From an uncultured Neomegalonema sp. (GTDB taxonomy: Bacteria; Pseudomonadota; Alphaproteobacteria; Rhodobacterales; Rhodobacteraceae), in NCBI GenBank assembly GCA_937958345.1, contig CALGNW010000103.1, positions 1 through 34,429 on the forward strand: DNA of 34,429 nt, in the 5' to 3' direction. The position numbers and the translations under genes are program-made. Of the stretch, positions 6,850 to 16,239 are shown piece after piece. Numbering within the stretch: the stretch's first letter is position 1; every line of letters begins with the position of its first letter. The notes under the pieces are model-generated. The model saw nothing but the letters and a program-made list of their open reading frames with translations. It did no database searches and had not been told where the DNA came from.

Positions 6850-7929
6850 ATGCGCGGCCTGAGAGTTCTAATCCTAGTTTGCGCCACTGTGTCGGCGATG
6901 GCTGCCATGTGGATGATGCGGAGTGCCCTGCAAAGTCAGGCCAGCCTGCCAAACCCGCAGCAGCAAATCGCGGCGGTGCAGCCCGTCGCATCGCCCGTTC
7001 AAGCACCCGCGACGTCGCAGGTGCTGGTGGCAAACCGCGAAATTCCAACGGGCCGTGTGCTGGGTCCGGAAGATCTGCGCTGGCAGTCATGGCCTGCCGA
7101 CTCTGTGTCGGACAACTTCTACACCGAGGGTGAAGATGTTGACGCCATCGAGACTCTGACGGGCTCGGCTTCGCGCCTTGTCATCGTCGAGGGCGAGCCG
7201 ATCACGAGCAACAAGATCGTCGATCTGAACGGCACGGGCATGCTCGCCGCGTTGCTTCGTCCGGGCATGCGCGCCATCTCGATCCCGATTTCCGAGATTA
7301 CCGGTGCAGGCGGCTTTATCCTGCCCGGCGATTTTGTCGACATCCTCCTGACGCGTCAGATCACCGTCAAAGACGTTGACGAAGAGACGGGCGAAGTTCT
7401 GAACACCACCGTGCTGAACCAGACCGACACCATTATGAAAACGGTCCGGGTTCTGGCGATTGACCAGCAGCTCAACGAGACTGAAAATGCTGCGTCGGTC
7501 GGCAACAGCGCGACCCTCGAGCTGAACCCGGAGCAGGCCGAGCTGATCACGCTGACCCGCCAGATGGCACAGCAGGAGCGCGGTTTCCTGACACTCAGCC
7601 TTCGCAGCTTCAAAGAGATGGTCGACGAGTACGGCGACGACATCGACAAGGTAATGCCGGTGACGGTTCTGGATCTGCACGCGATGGTCAAAGACCGTCT
7701 GGCAGCAGCCGACGAATCCAAAGCCAACTATCTGCGCTATGCCAAGAAGAAGGCGGAAGAAGCCAGACTTCTCGGTCTTGAGCCGGAAGACATCGAGCCT
7801 GTCGAAACACAGGCAGCCGAGGTTGCACCTGTCGCTCAGCCAGCGCCGCCTTCGACGGTCACGCTGATCCGTAACGGACGCCCGATCGTTGTCCACACCA
7901 TCACGCCGAACAGCGCGGGGTCCCAATGA
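6850..7929 (+). CDS. cpaB: Flp pilus assembly protein CpaB (RcpC)
   Basis: 359 residues. An N-terminal membrane anchor/signal (MRGLRVLILVCATVSAMAAM) is followed by an SAF domain (QVLVANREIPTGRVLGPEDL, about residues 57-76) and an RcpC-like region (LRPGMRAISIPISEITGAGG, LPGDFVDILLT). The C-terminal tail is rich in Ala/Pro/Val. CpaB is a periplasmic component of the Tad/Flp type IV pilus machine, thought to work with the CpaC secretin. GAGGAG before ATG 6850 is a strong ribosome binding site. The stop overlaps a possible ATG for the next gene (ATGA at 7926-7929). Confidence 0.95.
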   Translation: MRGLRVLILVCATVSAMAAMWMMRSALQSQASLPNPQQQIAAVQPVASPVQAPATSQVLVANREIPTGRVLGPEDLRWQSWPADSVSDNFYTEGEDVDAIETLTGSASRLVIVEGEPITSNKIVDLNGTGMLAALLRPGMRAISIPISEITGAGGFILPGDFVDILLTRQITVKDVDEETGEVLNTTVLNQTDTIMKTVRVLAIDQQLNETENAASVGNSATLELNPEQAELITLTRQMAQQERGFLTLSLRSFKEMVDEYGDDIDKVMPVTVLDLHAMVKDRLAAADESKANYLRYAKKKAEEARLLGLEPEDIEPVETQAAEVAPVAQPAPPSTVTLIRNGRPIVVHTITPNSAGSQ

Positions 7930-7979
7930 GCATCCAGCTAAAAGCCACCCGCGCCCTTTCTGAAACCGGAGTTGAGATC

Positions 7980-10115
7980 ATGCGCCGATCAACGACAAAA
8001 GCCGCCGCTGCCATCTTGGCTCTTAGCGTCGCACTTCCGGCTCTTGCCAATGACGGCGACTATTTCATCGGCCCGGACGGTTCGGTTGAATATCGCGACA
8101 GCAGCGAGAACGCCGCGCCGACATCTGCCGCGCCGCTTGCGGATATGATGACCACGAAGCCGTCTTATGTGACGATGCAGCCGGTCGATGATTTTGTTGA
8201 TGCTCCGGCAGTCGCGGCGAGCCCGGTCATTCCGGCTGCACCCGAGGCGGTATCCTTTGTACCGACCGAAAGCGTTGCCTTCGATACGGTCCCTTACAAT
8301 GCCGACCCCGTGAGTGTTTCGGCACCGGTCGTTCAGGAACTTTCGATGGAAGTTCTGACCGATGCCAGCGCCGATGTCGCGCCGGAACCGTTCTATTCCG
8401 AGCCTTATGCCGCGCCGATGATGACTGAAATCATGTCGGCTCCGGTGATGGCTCAGCCGATGGTGATGGAGACGTATACGCAGACCCCTGAGATGGTTGC
8501 TCCGGTTATGGCTGCGCCCATGATGGTCGAGCCAGTGATGGCTGCGCCGGTCATGGCTGCACCTGCGCCGGTTGCTTACGAGCCTGCGCCGCAGCCCGCA
8601 ATGATCGAATATGTTGATGCGCCTGTCGCACAGACCTTCGAAGCGGATTACAGCACGCTCGTCGATCCGACACCGTTGTCGTCCATCAGCGCATTGCCGA
8701 TGAACGCGCCATCGGGTCTGTCCCTTGCCGAACGCGGCGACGGTGGCTATGGCCGCTCGACCATTGACCGCGGCGGCGAAAGCGAAGCGGGACAGTCAAC
8801 GGATATCTTTGTTTCGAAATCCGCGATCGTAAACCTGCCCGCCGAAGCAAGCGAAGTCAGCGTTTCCGACCCGACAGCGGTCCGCGCCGTTCTGCGCACC
8901 GCGCGTCAGATTGTTCTGATCGGACTGCGCGTTGGATCGACGAACGTGATTGCGTTTGACGACAACAACAAACAGATCCTCAGCCTCGACATCAACGTCC
9001 GCTACGATCTGCGTCCGTTGCGTGCGGCGATCAAACGTAACTTCCCCAACACGCTGGTCGAAGTCGAGTCGCTGCTTGGCGAGGTCGTTCTGACCGGCGC
9101 AGCAAGCGGCCCGGGTGAAGCAACCGAAATCCGCAATCTCGTGCGCCGGTATCTTTACTCGGCCATGCTCGGTGCGGGCATCGAAGCCGATCCGAACTCG
9201 ATTGAATTCGTTGACCGCCTTGCGACCGACAGCGACGATCAGGTTCTGTTGAAAGTCCGCGTTGCTGAAATGCGCCGCAGTGTCGTGCGCCAGTTCGGCG
9301 TCGATTGGAGCCTTGCAAGCAACGTTGCGTCGAATGTTCTGACCAACGGCCTGCCGGGTGCAGTCAGCGCGTTTGACTCGATCAGCAGCAACAGTGGCGG
9401 ACTGTCGGCAAACATTGCCGGCTCGGTCGGCAGCACGGACTTCGGTTCGCTGGTCAAAGCCCTCGAGCGTCACAGCGTCATGCGCACCCTTGCCGAGCCG
9501 ACATTGACGGCGGTTTCGGGTGAAACGGCCAGCTTCCTTGCCGGTGGCCAGTTCCCGTTCCCGACGTCGGCCGATGACGGTGAGATCGGCTACGAGTTCC
9601 GCGACTTTGGTGTGGCCCTCGAATTCACGCCGGTTGTTGTCGGCGATGGCCGCATCAGCCTGCAAATCGCTACGGAAGTCAGCGAGCTGACGACCGAGGG
9701 CGAAATCCGGATCAACGACGGTCTTACGATCCCCGGTATTTCGGTCCGCCGCGCCAACACGACGGTCGAGCTTCCTTCGGGCGGCACGATGTCCATTGCC
9801 GGAATGCTCCTGCAACGCGACTCGGCTTCGCAGAGCGGTGTTCCCGGTATCAAGAATGTGCCGGTTGTCGGTCAGCTTTTCGCATCGAACGACTTCCAGC
9901 GTGACGAAACCGAACTGGTTATCCTTGTGACGCCTTATGTTGTGAAGCCGGGTCAGGAGCGGGACTTCCGCCTGCCGACCGACGGATTTGCTCCGGCAAG
10001 CGACATGGACTTCTACCTGCTTGGCCGCCTGCACAAAGTGTACGGCGCGGGACGGCAGGACGTAGCAGCAGCCCGTCAGGCGCTTAACGCGCCCCTCGGC
10101 TTCATCATCGAATAA
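7980..10115 (+). CDS. cpaC: Outer-membrane secretin CpaC (RcpA) with Met/Pro-rich extension
   Basis: 711 residues, longer than most CpaC proteins. Signal peptide (MRRSTTKAAAAILALSVALP..ALA), then a low-complexity Ala/Pro/Val/Met-rich stretch to about residue 240, a BON-like and secretin N-terminal region (about 275-400), and a secretin domain (about 420-665) containing VPGIKNVPVVGQLFAS and TELVILVTPYVVKP. It forms the outer-membrane channel for the Flp pilus. In the Met-rich block (residues 147-194) I count 12 methionines in 48 residues, mostly in PVMAAP-like units. Start: ATG 7980 begins a clean signal peptide and has CGGAG 8 nt upstream. The ATG at 7926 overlapping cpaB would add 18 residues in front of it. 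Confidence 0.93.
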   Translation: MRRSTTKAAAAILALSVALPALANDGDYFIGPDGSVEYRDSSENAAPTSAAPLADMMTTKPSYVTMQPVDDFVDAPAVAASPVIPAAPEAVSFVPTESVAFDTVPYNADPVSVSAPVVQELSMEVLTDASADVAPEPFYSEPYAAPMMTEIMSAPVMAQPMVMETYTQTPEMVAPVMAAPMMVEPVMAAPVMAAPAPVAYEPAPQPAMIEYVDAPVAQTFEADYSTLVDPTPLSSISALPMNAPSGLSLAERGDGGYGRSTIDRGGESEAGQSTDIFVSKSAIVNLPAEASEVSVSDPTAVRAVLRTARQIVLIGLRVGSTNVIAFDDNNKQILSLDINVRYDLRPLRAAIKRNFPNTLVEVESLLGEVVLTGAASGPGEATEIRNLVRRYLYSAMLGAGIEADPNSIEFVDRLATDSDDQVLLKVRVAEMRRSVVRQFGVDWSLASNVASNVLTNGLPGAVSAFDSISSNSGGLSANIAGSVGSTDFGSLVKALERHSVMRTLAEPTLTAVSGETASFLAGGQFPFPTSADDGEIGYEFRDFGVALEFTPVVVGDGRISLQIATEVSELTTEGEIRINDGLTIPGISVRRANTTVELPSGGTMSIAGMLLQRDSASQSGVPGIKNVPVVGQLFASNDFQRDETELVILVTPYVVKPGQERDFRLPTDGFAPASDMDFYLLGRLHKVYGAGRQDVAAARQALNAPLGFIIE

Positions 10116-10130
10116 GAGGGATTTGCAGAG

Positions 10131-10517
10131 ATGAAAACCAACAAAACCATCGTCCGCATGGCCGCGCTGTCTGCTCTGGTCACGCTTGGCGCCTGTCACA
10201 CCGCGGATATTCCGCAACCGCCGCAAGCCGCCCATGATCCATGGGAAACTTACAAGCTGGGCACGGTCTATGACTGCGATCAGATTGAAGTCGGGGACAT
10301 TCGCCTCAACCCTCAATCGCTGCCGACAGCAGACTTCGGTTGTGCGCACCAGAGCAACATCACGCTGATGGCGGCGAAACCTGAAGACCTGCATACGCCG
10401 CGGGCCATGACGCCAGCAGATCCACGCCGGATCCAACGGGTCTACGAGGCTTACGGTGCTGGTGAAGATACGACGACGGCCCGCCGGGCCGAAGGCACAC
10501 AACAGCTGATCGAGTAA
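10131..10517 (+). CDS. cpaD: Short CpaD-like Tad pilus lipoprotein
   Basis: 128 residues with a lipoprotein signal whose lipobox is LGAC (Cys 22). The C-terminal half carries the CpaD pattern: DFGCAHQSNITLMAAKPEDL, then PRAMTPADPRRIQRVYEAYG. CpaD family members are usually around 200 residues, so the N-terminal part is reduced here. It is an outer-membrane-associated Tad component required for pilus assembly in other species. It lies 15 bp after cpaC and 39 bp before cpaE. The assignment rests on the C-terminal motif and gene order. Confidence 0.75.
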   Translation: MKTNKTIVRMAALSALVTLGACHTADIPQPPQAAHDPWETYKLGTVYDCDQIEVGDIRLNPQSLPTADFGCAHQSNITLMAAKPEDLHTPRAMTPADPRRIQRVYEAYGAGEDTTTARRAEGTQQLIE

Positions 10518-10556
10518 TGGACAAGCGGGCATAGCCCAAGCAAGGAGAACGCCCCC

Positions 10557-11858
10557 ATGTCTCAGGCGGCACATAAACAAGACTACGACGACGAGGAACA
10601 GAGTTTCGGTGGTCCCATCGAAACGCTCATCCCGCGGATCGACATCGAGGCCTATTGCGAGACGGCGGCTATGGCCACTGCCTTGCAGGACTCGGCCTAT
10701 GACCGCCGGATGACGCGGACTTCGGTTGCTGTTTCCATGGGCGGCATCGGCAAAGCCGCCGGCATGTATCAGGAAACGACGACGCCGCACCTGCTGATCC
10801 TGGAGACCAAGGAAACCGGTCTTGCGATCTTTGACGAGCTGGAAGCGCTCGCCGAGGTTTGTGATCCCGATACCAAGGTCATCGTCTGCGGACCGTCAAA
10901 CGACGTGACGCTGTATCGCGAGCTAAAGCGTCAGGGCGTCGACGAATACGTCGTCTCGCCCGCCGCGCCGATGCAGATTATCGAGGCGATCTCGACGGTC
11001 TTTTCCGACCCCGAAGAAGCCCCGATTGCGCGCACGATCGGTTTCCTCAGCGTCAAAGGCGGCGCTGGTGCATCCACGTTGTCGCATAACTGTGCGTCGA
11101 TGATTGCGAATGACGAACAAAAAGAAGTTATTCTCGTCGACCTCGATATGCAGTTCGGCACAGCGGGTCTTGACTTTAACCGCGAACCAACGCGGTCGGT
11201 CATTGATGCGCTGGGTTCGATTGACGAGCTGGATGACGTCAAGCTTCAGCGTTTGCTGGTCGAGCATGATGATTATCTGTCAATCCTCGCCGCACCGTCG
11301 TCGCTGGAAGTGTCCAGCGAGTTCGAAGAATCGGCGATTGTCGAGATGATCGAGGTTGTGCGCAAGTCGTCCGACTATGTCGTCTTTGACATTCCGCATA
11401 TCTGGACGCCCTGGGTTCGCACGGCGATCCTTCAGATGGACGAGATCGTTCTGGTCTCGACCCCTGAACTTGCTGCCCTGCGGAACCTGAAGGCGATGTA
11501 TGATCTGCTGGTACAGCGCCGCCCGAATGATGCTGCTCCGCGTATCATCATCAACCAGGTCGGCATGCCGAAGCGCCCTGAGATCGCCGAAAAAGACATC
11601 GTCGAAATCGTCGGTGCCGAAGTCGAGGTTTCCATTGCGTATGACGCAACGCTGTTCGGTTCCGCTTCGAACAACGGTCAGATGCTGAACGAGATCAACG
11701 GCAAGCACGAAACGGTCGGTATTCTCACCGATCTGAATGACTCGCTGATCCGCAAATCCGGCGCGCTGATTAAACGGCGCAATGCTGCGAAGGGCGGAAA
11801 GGTCAAAGACTTCCTGGATGGGCTTCGCGGTAAGTTCTCCAAGAAAAAAGCCGACTAA
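10557..11858 (+). CDS. cpaE: Pilus assembly ATPase CpaE (TadZ), MinD-like
   Basis: 433 residues. A divergent receiver-like domain (about 75-150) is followed by a P-loop MinD/ParA-type ATPase domain (about 158-400). The deviant Walker A is KGGAGAST (K167-T174): the signature lysine is kept but the second lysine of GKT is replaced, as is common in CpaE/TadZ. LVDLDMQFGTAGLDF follows. The protein localises the Tad machine at the pole in other species. Start ATG 10557 with AAGGAG upstream. A 176-bp gap with two hairpins separates it from cpaF. Confidence 0.93.
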   Translation: MSQAAHKQDYDDEEQSFGGPIETLIPRIDIEAYCETAAMATALQDSAYDRRMTRTSVAVSMGGIGKAAGMYQETTTPHLLILETKETGLAIFDELEALAEVCDPDTKVIVCGPSNDVTLYRELKRQGVDEYVVSPAAPMQIIEAISTVFSDPEEAPIARTIGFLSVKGGAGASTLSHNCASMIANDEQKEVILVDLDMQFGTAGLDFNREPTRSVIDALGSIDELDDVKLQRLLVEHDDYLSILAAPSSLEVSSEFEESAIVEMIEVVRKSSDYVVFDIPHIWTPWVRTAILQMDEIVLVSTPELAALRNLKAMYDLLVQRRPNDAAPRIIINQVGMPKRPEIAEKDIVEIVGAEVEVSIAYDATLFGSASNNGQMLNEINGKHETVGILTDLNDSLIRKSGALIKRRNAAKGGKVKDFLDGLRGKFSKKKAD

Positions 11859-11876
11859 GAACAGGCGGGCGTTCTG

Positions 11877-11925
11877 ACTTTCCCGTTGCTCCGGCTGCGT
11901 CTTCGTTCGCGGGGCGACGGGAAGT
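11877..11925 (+). other. RNA hairpin in the cpaE-cpaF gap
   Basis: ACTT(T)CCCGTTGC pairs with GCGACGGGAAGT: 12 pairs including one G-U, with a single T bulge and a 24-base loop. There is no T-run after it, so it is more likely a processing, stability or attenuation element than a terminator. Confidence 0.5.
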
Positions 11926-11988
11926 CCCCGCCGGTTTGATCCGGTAACTAACATTCGTTGCCGACCTCAGAAGGGGTCAGCTTCACCT

Positions 11989-12006
11989 GCACCCATAGGA
12001 GGGTGC
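11989..12006 (+). other. Hairpin enclosing AGGAGG upstream of cpaF
   Basis: GCACCC/GGGTGC with an ATAGGA loop. The consensus-like AGGAGG (11998-12003) lies across the loop and right arm, but no start codon is at the right distance in the cpaF frame, so it is not the cpaF ribosome binding site. Confidence 0.4.
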
Positions 12007-12034
12007 GCCCGACCAAGGATTGCGGAAGGCGACT

Positions 12035-13843
12035 ATGTTCAGCAAACGCTCAGAAGATGCTTCGAAGCTGCGGAAGGATGGCGACGATTCGCTGCCGGCG
12101 ACGATGGAACAGCCGAAGAAAACTCCGCAAGCGCCGCGTCGCGCCCCGCCGCCGCCGCCGCGCCCCGGTGCTGCCGCTGCGAAAATGCCGCGCCCCGAAG
12201 CGCCGAAGGTCAAACCGCGCCCGCTCGATGCGCTCAATGTTGATCTCAGCCAGTCCAAGGCGCCGCCTCGGTCGGTTGTCGAAGGAACTGCCGACGCGGT
12301 ATCGCGGAGAAGCGCGGCTGTTGCCGAACCCGAGTATGAAGAATTCGAAACGCCCATGGTGCGCGAGAGTTCCGACATCGATATGCGTGATATTGCCCGT
12401 CGCAAAGCCTCCGAGCTTGCCGGATCAGCGCCGCTTGAAATCGAAGACAAGCGCGAGGGCGGTTTCGGCGCGAATAAAGGCCGCGGCAAAACAAAAATCA
12501 AAGACGAAGGACCGGCCCAACCCCTGACACGCGGCGATCAGGGACGTGAGGGTATGCACAATCAGGCATACTACGACCTGAAGTCGGAAATCTTCGAAGC
12601 CCTAATCGACGCGATGGATATGGGGCGGATTGTGTCCCTGCCGCGCGAAGATGCCGAGAATGAAATTAGCCAGATCGTCAATGAGATCATTGGGGTCAAG
12701 GGACACATCATGTCCATCGCCGAGCAGAAACGCTTGGTCGAAGACATTTGCGATGACGTGCTGGGCTATGGCCCGCTTGAGCCGTTGCTCGAACGCGATG
12801 ACATCGCCGATATCATGGTGAACGGGGCCGAGCAGGTCTACATCGAGGTCGAAGGCAAAATCGAGCTGACGAACATCCGCTTTCGTGACAACCAGCAACT
12901 GCTGGAAATCTGTCAGCGCATGGTGTCGAAGGTCGGTCGCCGTGTCGATGAAAGCTCGCCCATCTGTGATGCGCGCTTGCTCGACGGTTCTCGTGTGAAC
13001 GTGATTGCACCGCCGCTGGCGATTGACGGCGCGACACTCACCATTCGTAAGTTTAAGAAAGACAAGCTCAAGCTGTCGGATCTGATCAAGTTCGGCGCAC
13101 TGACCGACGAGGCCGCCGTTGTGCTTCAGATTGCAGCGGCCTGTCGCTGTAACATCCTGATCTCCGGCGGTACGGGTTCCGGTAAAACGACGCTGCTCAA
13201 CTGTCTGTCCGGTTTTGCCGGCGACGACGAGCGCATCATTACCTGCGAAGACTCGGCTGAATTGCAACTGCAACAGCCTCACGTCGTCCGGCTTGAGACA
13301 CGCCCCGCCAACCTCGAGGGCAAGGGCGAGGTCAGCATGCGCGACCTGGTCAAAAACTGTCTGCGTATGCGTCCGGAGCGGATCATCGTGGGTGAGGTGC
13401 GTGGCCCCGAAGCCTTTGACTTGCTTCAGGCCATGAACACGGGTCACGACGGCTCGATGGGAACGCTCCACGCCAACTCTCCGCGTGAGGGTCTGTCGCG
13501 TCTGGAATCGATGATTACGATGGGCGGCTTTGCACTCCCGTCCAAGACCATTCGCGAGATGATCGTTTCGGCGGTCAACGTGGTCGTTCAAGCCCAGCGT
13601 CTGCGCGATGGTTCGCGCCGGATTACGCACATTTCGGAAGTTCTCGGAATGGAGGGTGACACGATCATCACGCAGGATCTCGTCAAGTACAAAGTTACCG
13701 GCGAGGACGAGAAGGGCAAGCTGATCGGCAAGCACGTCTCGACCGGCATCGGACAGCCGAACTTCTGGGATCGTGCGCGCGGGTTTAACCGTGACGTCGA
13801 ACTGCAGGACGCTTTGGCGAATATGGAAGAAGTGGTGGATTGA
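12035..13843 (+). CDS. cpaF: Tad secretion ATPase CpaF (TadA)
   Basis: 602 residues. The first ~130 residues are disordered and Pro/Ala/Arg-rich ([17 protein letters not shown]). The type II/IV secretion ATPase core follows, with Walker [10 protein letters not shown] near residue 380, an Asp-box ITCEDSAEL, and [20 protein letters not shown] as the Walker B region. This hexameric cytoplasmic ATPase powers assembly and retraction of Flp pili. The ATG at 12035 has GGAAGG five bases upstream and is preferred to a TTG 15 bases earlier. A 6-bp hairpin (13834-13849) spans the stop codon. Confidence 0.96.
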   Translation: MFSKRSEDASKLRKDGDDSLPATMEQPKKTPQAPRRAPPPPPRPGAAAAKMPRPEAPKVKPRPLDALNVDLSQSKAPPRSVVEGTADAVSRRSAAVAEPEYEEFETPMVRESSDIDMRDIARRKASELAGSAPLEIEDKREGGFGANKGRGKTKIKDEGPAQPLTRGDQGREGMHNQAYYDLKSEIFEALIDAMDMGRIVSLPREDAENEISQIVNEIIGVKGHIMSIAEQKRLVEDICDDVLGYGPLEPLLERDDIADIMVNGAEQVYIEVEGKIELTNIRFRDNQQLLEICQRMVSKVGRRVDESSPICDARLLDGSRVNVIAPPLAIDGATLTIRKFKKDKLKLSDLIKFGALTDEAAVVLQIAAACRCNILISGGTGSGKTTLLNCLSGFAGDDERIITCEDSAELQLQQPHVVRLETRPANLEGKGEVSMRDLVKNCLRMRPERIIVGEVRGPEAFDLLQAMNTGHDGSMGTLHANSPREGLSRLESMITMGGFALPSKTIREMIVSAVNVVVQAQRLRDGSRRITHISEVLGMEGDTIITQDLVKYKVTGEDEKGKLIGKHVSTGIGQPNFWDRARGFNRDVELQDALANMEEVVD

Positions 13844-13849
13844 TCCACC
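13834..13849 (+). other. Hairpin over the cpaF stop codon
   Basis: GGTGGA/TCCACC with a TTGA loop that contains the TGA stop. A second small hairpin, CCGGA-CTA-TCCGG (13855-13867), follows before the tadB ribosome binding site. Confidence 0.4.
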
Positions 13850-13893
13850 CGCGCCCGGACTATCCGGACCGCAACTAAGGAAGGCGACGCAGC

Positions 13894-14883
13894 ATGTACT
13901 CAACGCTCGCAGAAACGATCGGCACTCCCGGATTGCTTGCCATGATGGGCATTCTGACGTTCACAGCGGTCTATTCGGTTCTGTACGTTTTGACAGCACC
14001 GAATCCCGTCGTGTCAGGGGCATCGCGGATCAGGTCGGACGCGAAGACGACTGTCGGCAAAAAATCCAAGGGCGTCGACCGCCGCAAGGAAATCCAGAAC
14101 CAGCTCCGCAAGCAAGAAGAGATGCGGAAAAAGTCTGCCAAAGCGCCGCTTAGCGTTCTGATGGAGCGCGGCGGTTTGCAGGGCAGTGTTGCTGCGCTCT
14201 ATACAAAGTTCACGATCTTCGGTGCGCTGATGACGGGCGCGCTGATGTTCATGGGTATCAAGCCGCTGTTTGCCGTGGCCGCACTGCCGGTCTGTGCAGT
14301 GATCCTGACGCCGAAATTCGTCAAGTACCGCATCAATCGCCAACAGAAGAAATTCATCGCCGAATTCCCGAACGCGATTGATATTCTGGTGCGCGGCGTG
14401 CGGACCGGTCTGCCGGTGAACGAGGGCATGCGCGTCATTGCCCGCGAGGTTCCCGAGCCGGTCAGCTCGGAGTTCCGCATCATCACTGAATCCACCGGTG
14501 TCGGTGTGACGCTCGAAGATGCTTTGTCGCGGTTCTATAACCGGATGCCGCTGTCGGAAGTGAACTTCTTCAATATCGTTCTCGCGATTCAAAAGCAGAC
14601 CGGCGGTAACCTTGCGGAAGCCCTCGGCAACCTGTCGACGACGTTGCGTGAACGCAAAAAGCTGAAGAACAAAATCAAGGCGCTGTCATCCGAGGCGAAG
14701 GCTTCGGCTTCGATCATCGGTTCGCTTCCGTTCCTGCTGGCAGTTGTCCTGTTTCTGGTTGCCCCGCAATACATCTCGCTTTTGTTCACCGAAACCACGG
14801 GCCACTACATGATTGCCGGCGGTCTGTTCTGGATGGGCTGCGGGATCTTTATGATGAAGACGATGATGGACTTCGAAATTTAG
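13894..14883 (+). CDS. tadB: Tad inner-membrane platform protein TadB (CpaG)
   Basis: 329 residues: an N-terminal membrane segment (about 14-35), a charged cytoplasmic linker (KKSKGVDRRKEIQNQLRKQE), two membrane segments near 105-150, a type II secretion F domain (FPNAIDILVRGVRTGLPVNE onwards), and two C-terminal membrane segments. TadB and TadC form the inner-membrane platform on which CpaF acts. The start ATG 13894 has AAGGAAGG about nine bases upstream. It is followed by a 95-bp gap with a strong hairpin before tadC. Confidence 0.95.
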   Translation: MYSTLAETIGTPGLLAMMGILTFTAVYSVLYVLTAPNPVVSGASRIRSDAKTTVGKKSKGVDRRKEIQNQLRKQEEMRKKSAKAPLSVLMERGGLQGSVAALYTKFTIFGALMTGALMFMGIKPLFAVAALPVCAVILTPKFVKYRINRQQKKFIAEFPNAIDILVRGVRTGLPVNEGMRVIAREVPEPVSSEFRIITESTGVGVTLEDALSRFYNRMPLSEVNFFNIVLAIQKQTGGNLAEALGNLSTTLRERKKLKNKIKALSSEAKASASIIGSLPFLLAVVLFLVAPQYISLLFTETTGHYMIAGGLFWMGCGIFMMKTMMDFEI

Positions 14884-14903
14884 CGTTCCGCGCTCGCAGC
14901 ACT

Positions 14904-14932
14904 CTGTTTCAGGCCCGCCCGGCTTGAGACAG
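14904..14932 (+). other. 12-bp hairpin in the tadB-tadC gap
   Basis: CTGTTTCAGGCC pairs with GGCTTGAGACAG around a CGCCC loop, with two G-T pairs that are compatible with plus-strand RNA. There is no T-run. Confidence 0.5.
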
Positions 14933-14978
14933 GGGTGCGCTACCGGACCGATCTCGAAACGCTTTTGAGGAACCGACA

Positions 14979-15953
14979 ATGGATTTCTTTTCTTCTCTCC
15001 CTTCGGCTCAGGCCGTCTATGCGGTCATTCTGGCCGGGATTGCCGTCTTTTTGCTCTGGATGGCCTTCTTTCCGGCACAGGCTGTCGGGTCCGTCAGCAA
15101 GCGCCTGAAGTCGATCCGTGACCGCCGCGAGGCGCTGAAACAACAGCACCAGATCAACGGCGGTAAAAAAGGATCCAAGCGCCGCGGAGAGCTGGACGAG
15201 GGCACGGTGCGTGTCATGCGCAACACGGTTGAAAAGTTCCGCATGGAAGAAATGCTGAACAACACCGAGTTGAAGCAAAAGCTGTCGCAGGCAGGCTATC
15301 GCGGTAAAAAAGCCCCTATCGTCTTTTTGTTCTTCAAGATCGTAATGCCGGTTCTGCTGTTTATCGCCGCGCTGCTTTACTACTGGCTGATCTACAAGGG
15401 CGCATTCCAGCCAGCCCGCCACGGGCTGATCTCGCTGATCGTTGCCGGTGCAGGCTATATGCTGCCCGGTGTCTGGATGAAAAACGTCACCCAGAAACGT
15501 CAGGTCAAAATGCAGCGTGCTTTTCCGGATGCGCTCGACCTGATGGTGATTTGTGTCGAATCCGGCATGTCGGTCGAGAAATCGTTCCAGTGGGTCTCCG
15601 AAGAGATCGCGGCTCAAAGTCAGGACCTTGCGGAAGAGGTTGCGCTGACCTGCGCCGAGCTATCGTATCTGGGTGACCGCTCGAAAGCATACGAGAACTT
15701 TTCGATCCGGACCGGCATGCCGCAGGTAAAGGCGCTGACCGGGACGCTGATTCAGGCCGAGCGGTACGGTACGCCCGTCGGTTCCGCGCTGCGTGTTCTG
15801 TCTGACGAAAGCCGAAGCGAGCGGATGTCGGTCGCGGAACGCAAGGCGGCGGCTCTGCCCGCCAAGCTGACCGTTCCGATGATCCTGTTCTTCCTGCCTG
15901 TGCTGTTTGTCGTTATTATCGGCCCCGCCTATCTCCAGTTCCAGATCGGCTAG
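14979..15953 (+). CDS. tadC: Tad inner-membrane platform protein TadC (CpaH)
   Basis: 324 residues: an N-terminal membrane segment (about 10-32), a basic linker, a membrane pair (about 112-170), a type II secretion F domain (FPDALDLMVICVESGMSVEK) and a C-terminal membrane segment (MILFFLPVLFVVIIGPAYLQ). It partners TadB. ATG 14979 is preceded by GAGGAA. It is the last gene of the tad operon in this window; a strong terminator follows. Confidence 0.95.
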   Translation: MDFFSSLPSAQAVYAVILAGIAVFLLWMAFFPAQAVGSVSKRLKSIRDRREALKQQHQINGGKKGSKRRGELDEGTVRVMRNTVEKFRMEEMLNNTELKQKLSQAGYRGKKAPIVFLFFKIVMPVLLFIAALLYYWLIYKGAFQPARHGLISLIVAGAGYMLPGVWMKNVTQKRQVKMQRAFPDALDLMVICVESGMSVEKSFQWVSEEIAAQSQDLAEEVALTCAELSYLGDRSKAYENFSIRTGMPQVKALTGTLIQAERYGTPVGSALRVLSDESRSERMSVAERKAAALPAKLTVPMILFFLPVLFVVIIGPAYLQFQIG

Positions 15954-16002
15954 ACCGAACAGGAATAGGCCGGGAAATCCAAGGTTTCGGTAGGGACCCG
16001 CG

Positions 16003-16033
16003 AGCGGTGCAGAGCAATCTGCACCGCTTTTTT
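16003..16033 (+). terminator. Rho-independent terminator of the tad operon
   Basis: An 11-bp perfect stem (AGCGGTGCAGA/TCTGCACCGCT) with a GCAA loop and a T6 run, 50 bp after the tadC stop. Confidence 0.92.
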
Positions 16034-16239
16034 GTGCTCGCGTGCTGCTCATTTCGTGGCGCGCGTTGCCATTCGCGGACCATTAAGTGCTGTAAACGCA
16101 CAGATTATAGGCGTTTTGGAAGGCGGTTGGCTCTTGAGCGAGCGCTAGCTGGACTCACAAAATCACTTGCGTGACCGGAAGGCTTGGTTTTGACTGACGC
16201 GCGTAACCGGCAAAAGCTGGTGCGAACAGGGAGATACAA

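Noticed and set aside
8796-10790. Long minus-strand reading frame opposite cpaC-cpaD
   Set aside because: Spans several real genes on the other strand, no ribosome binding site or domain; a codon-bias shadow.
11998-12003. AGGAGG as the cpaF ribosome binding site
   Set aside because: It is 31 bases before the cpaF ATG, is inside a hairpin and has no in-frame start at proper distance; GGAAGG at 12024-12029 fits better.
16149-16158. CTGGACTCAC upstream of the transporter genes, resembling the TauR box
   Set aside because: Only the first seven bases fit the remembered CTGGAC(C/T)TAA pattern and no second repeat copy is present.
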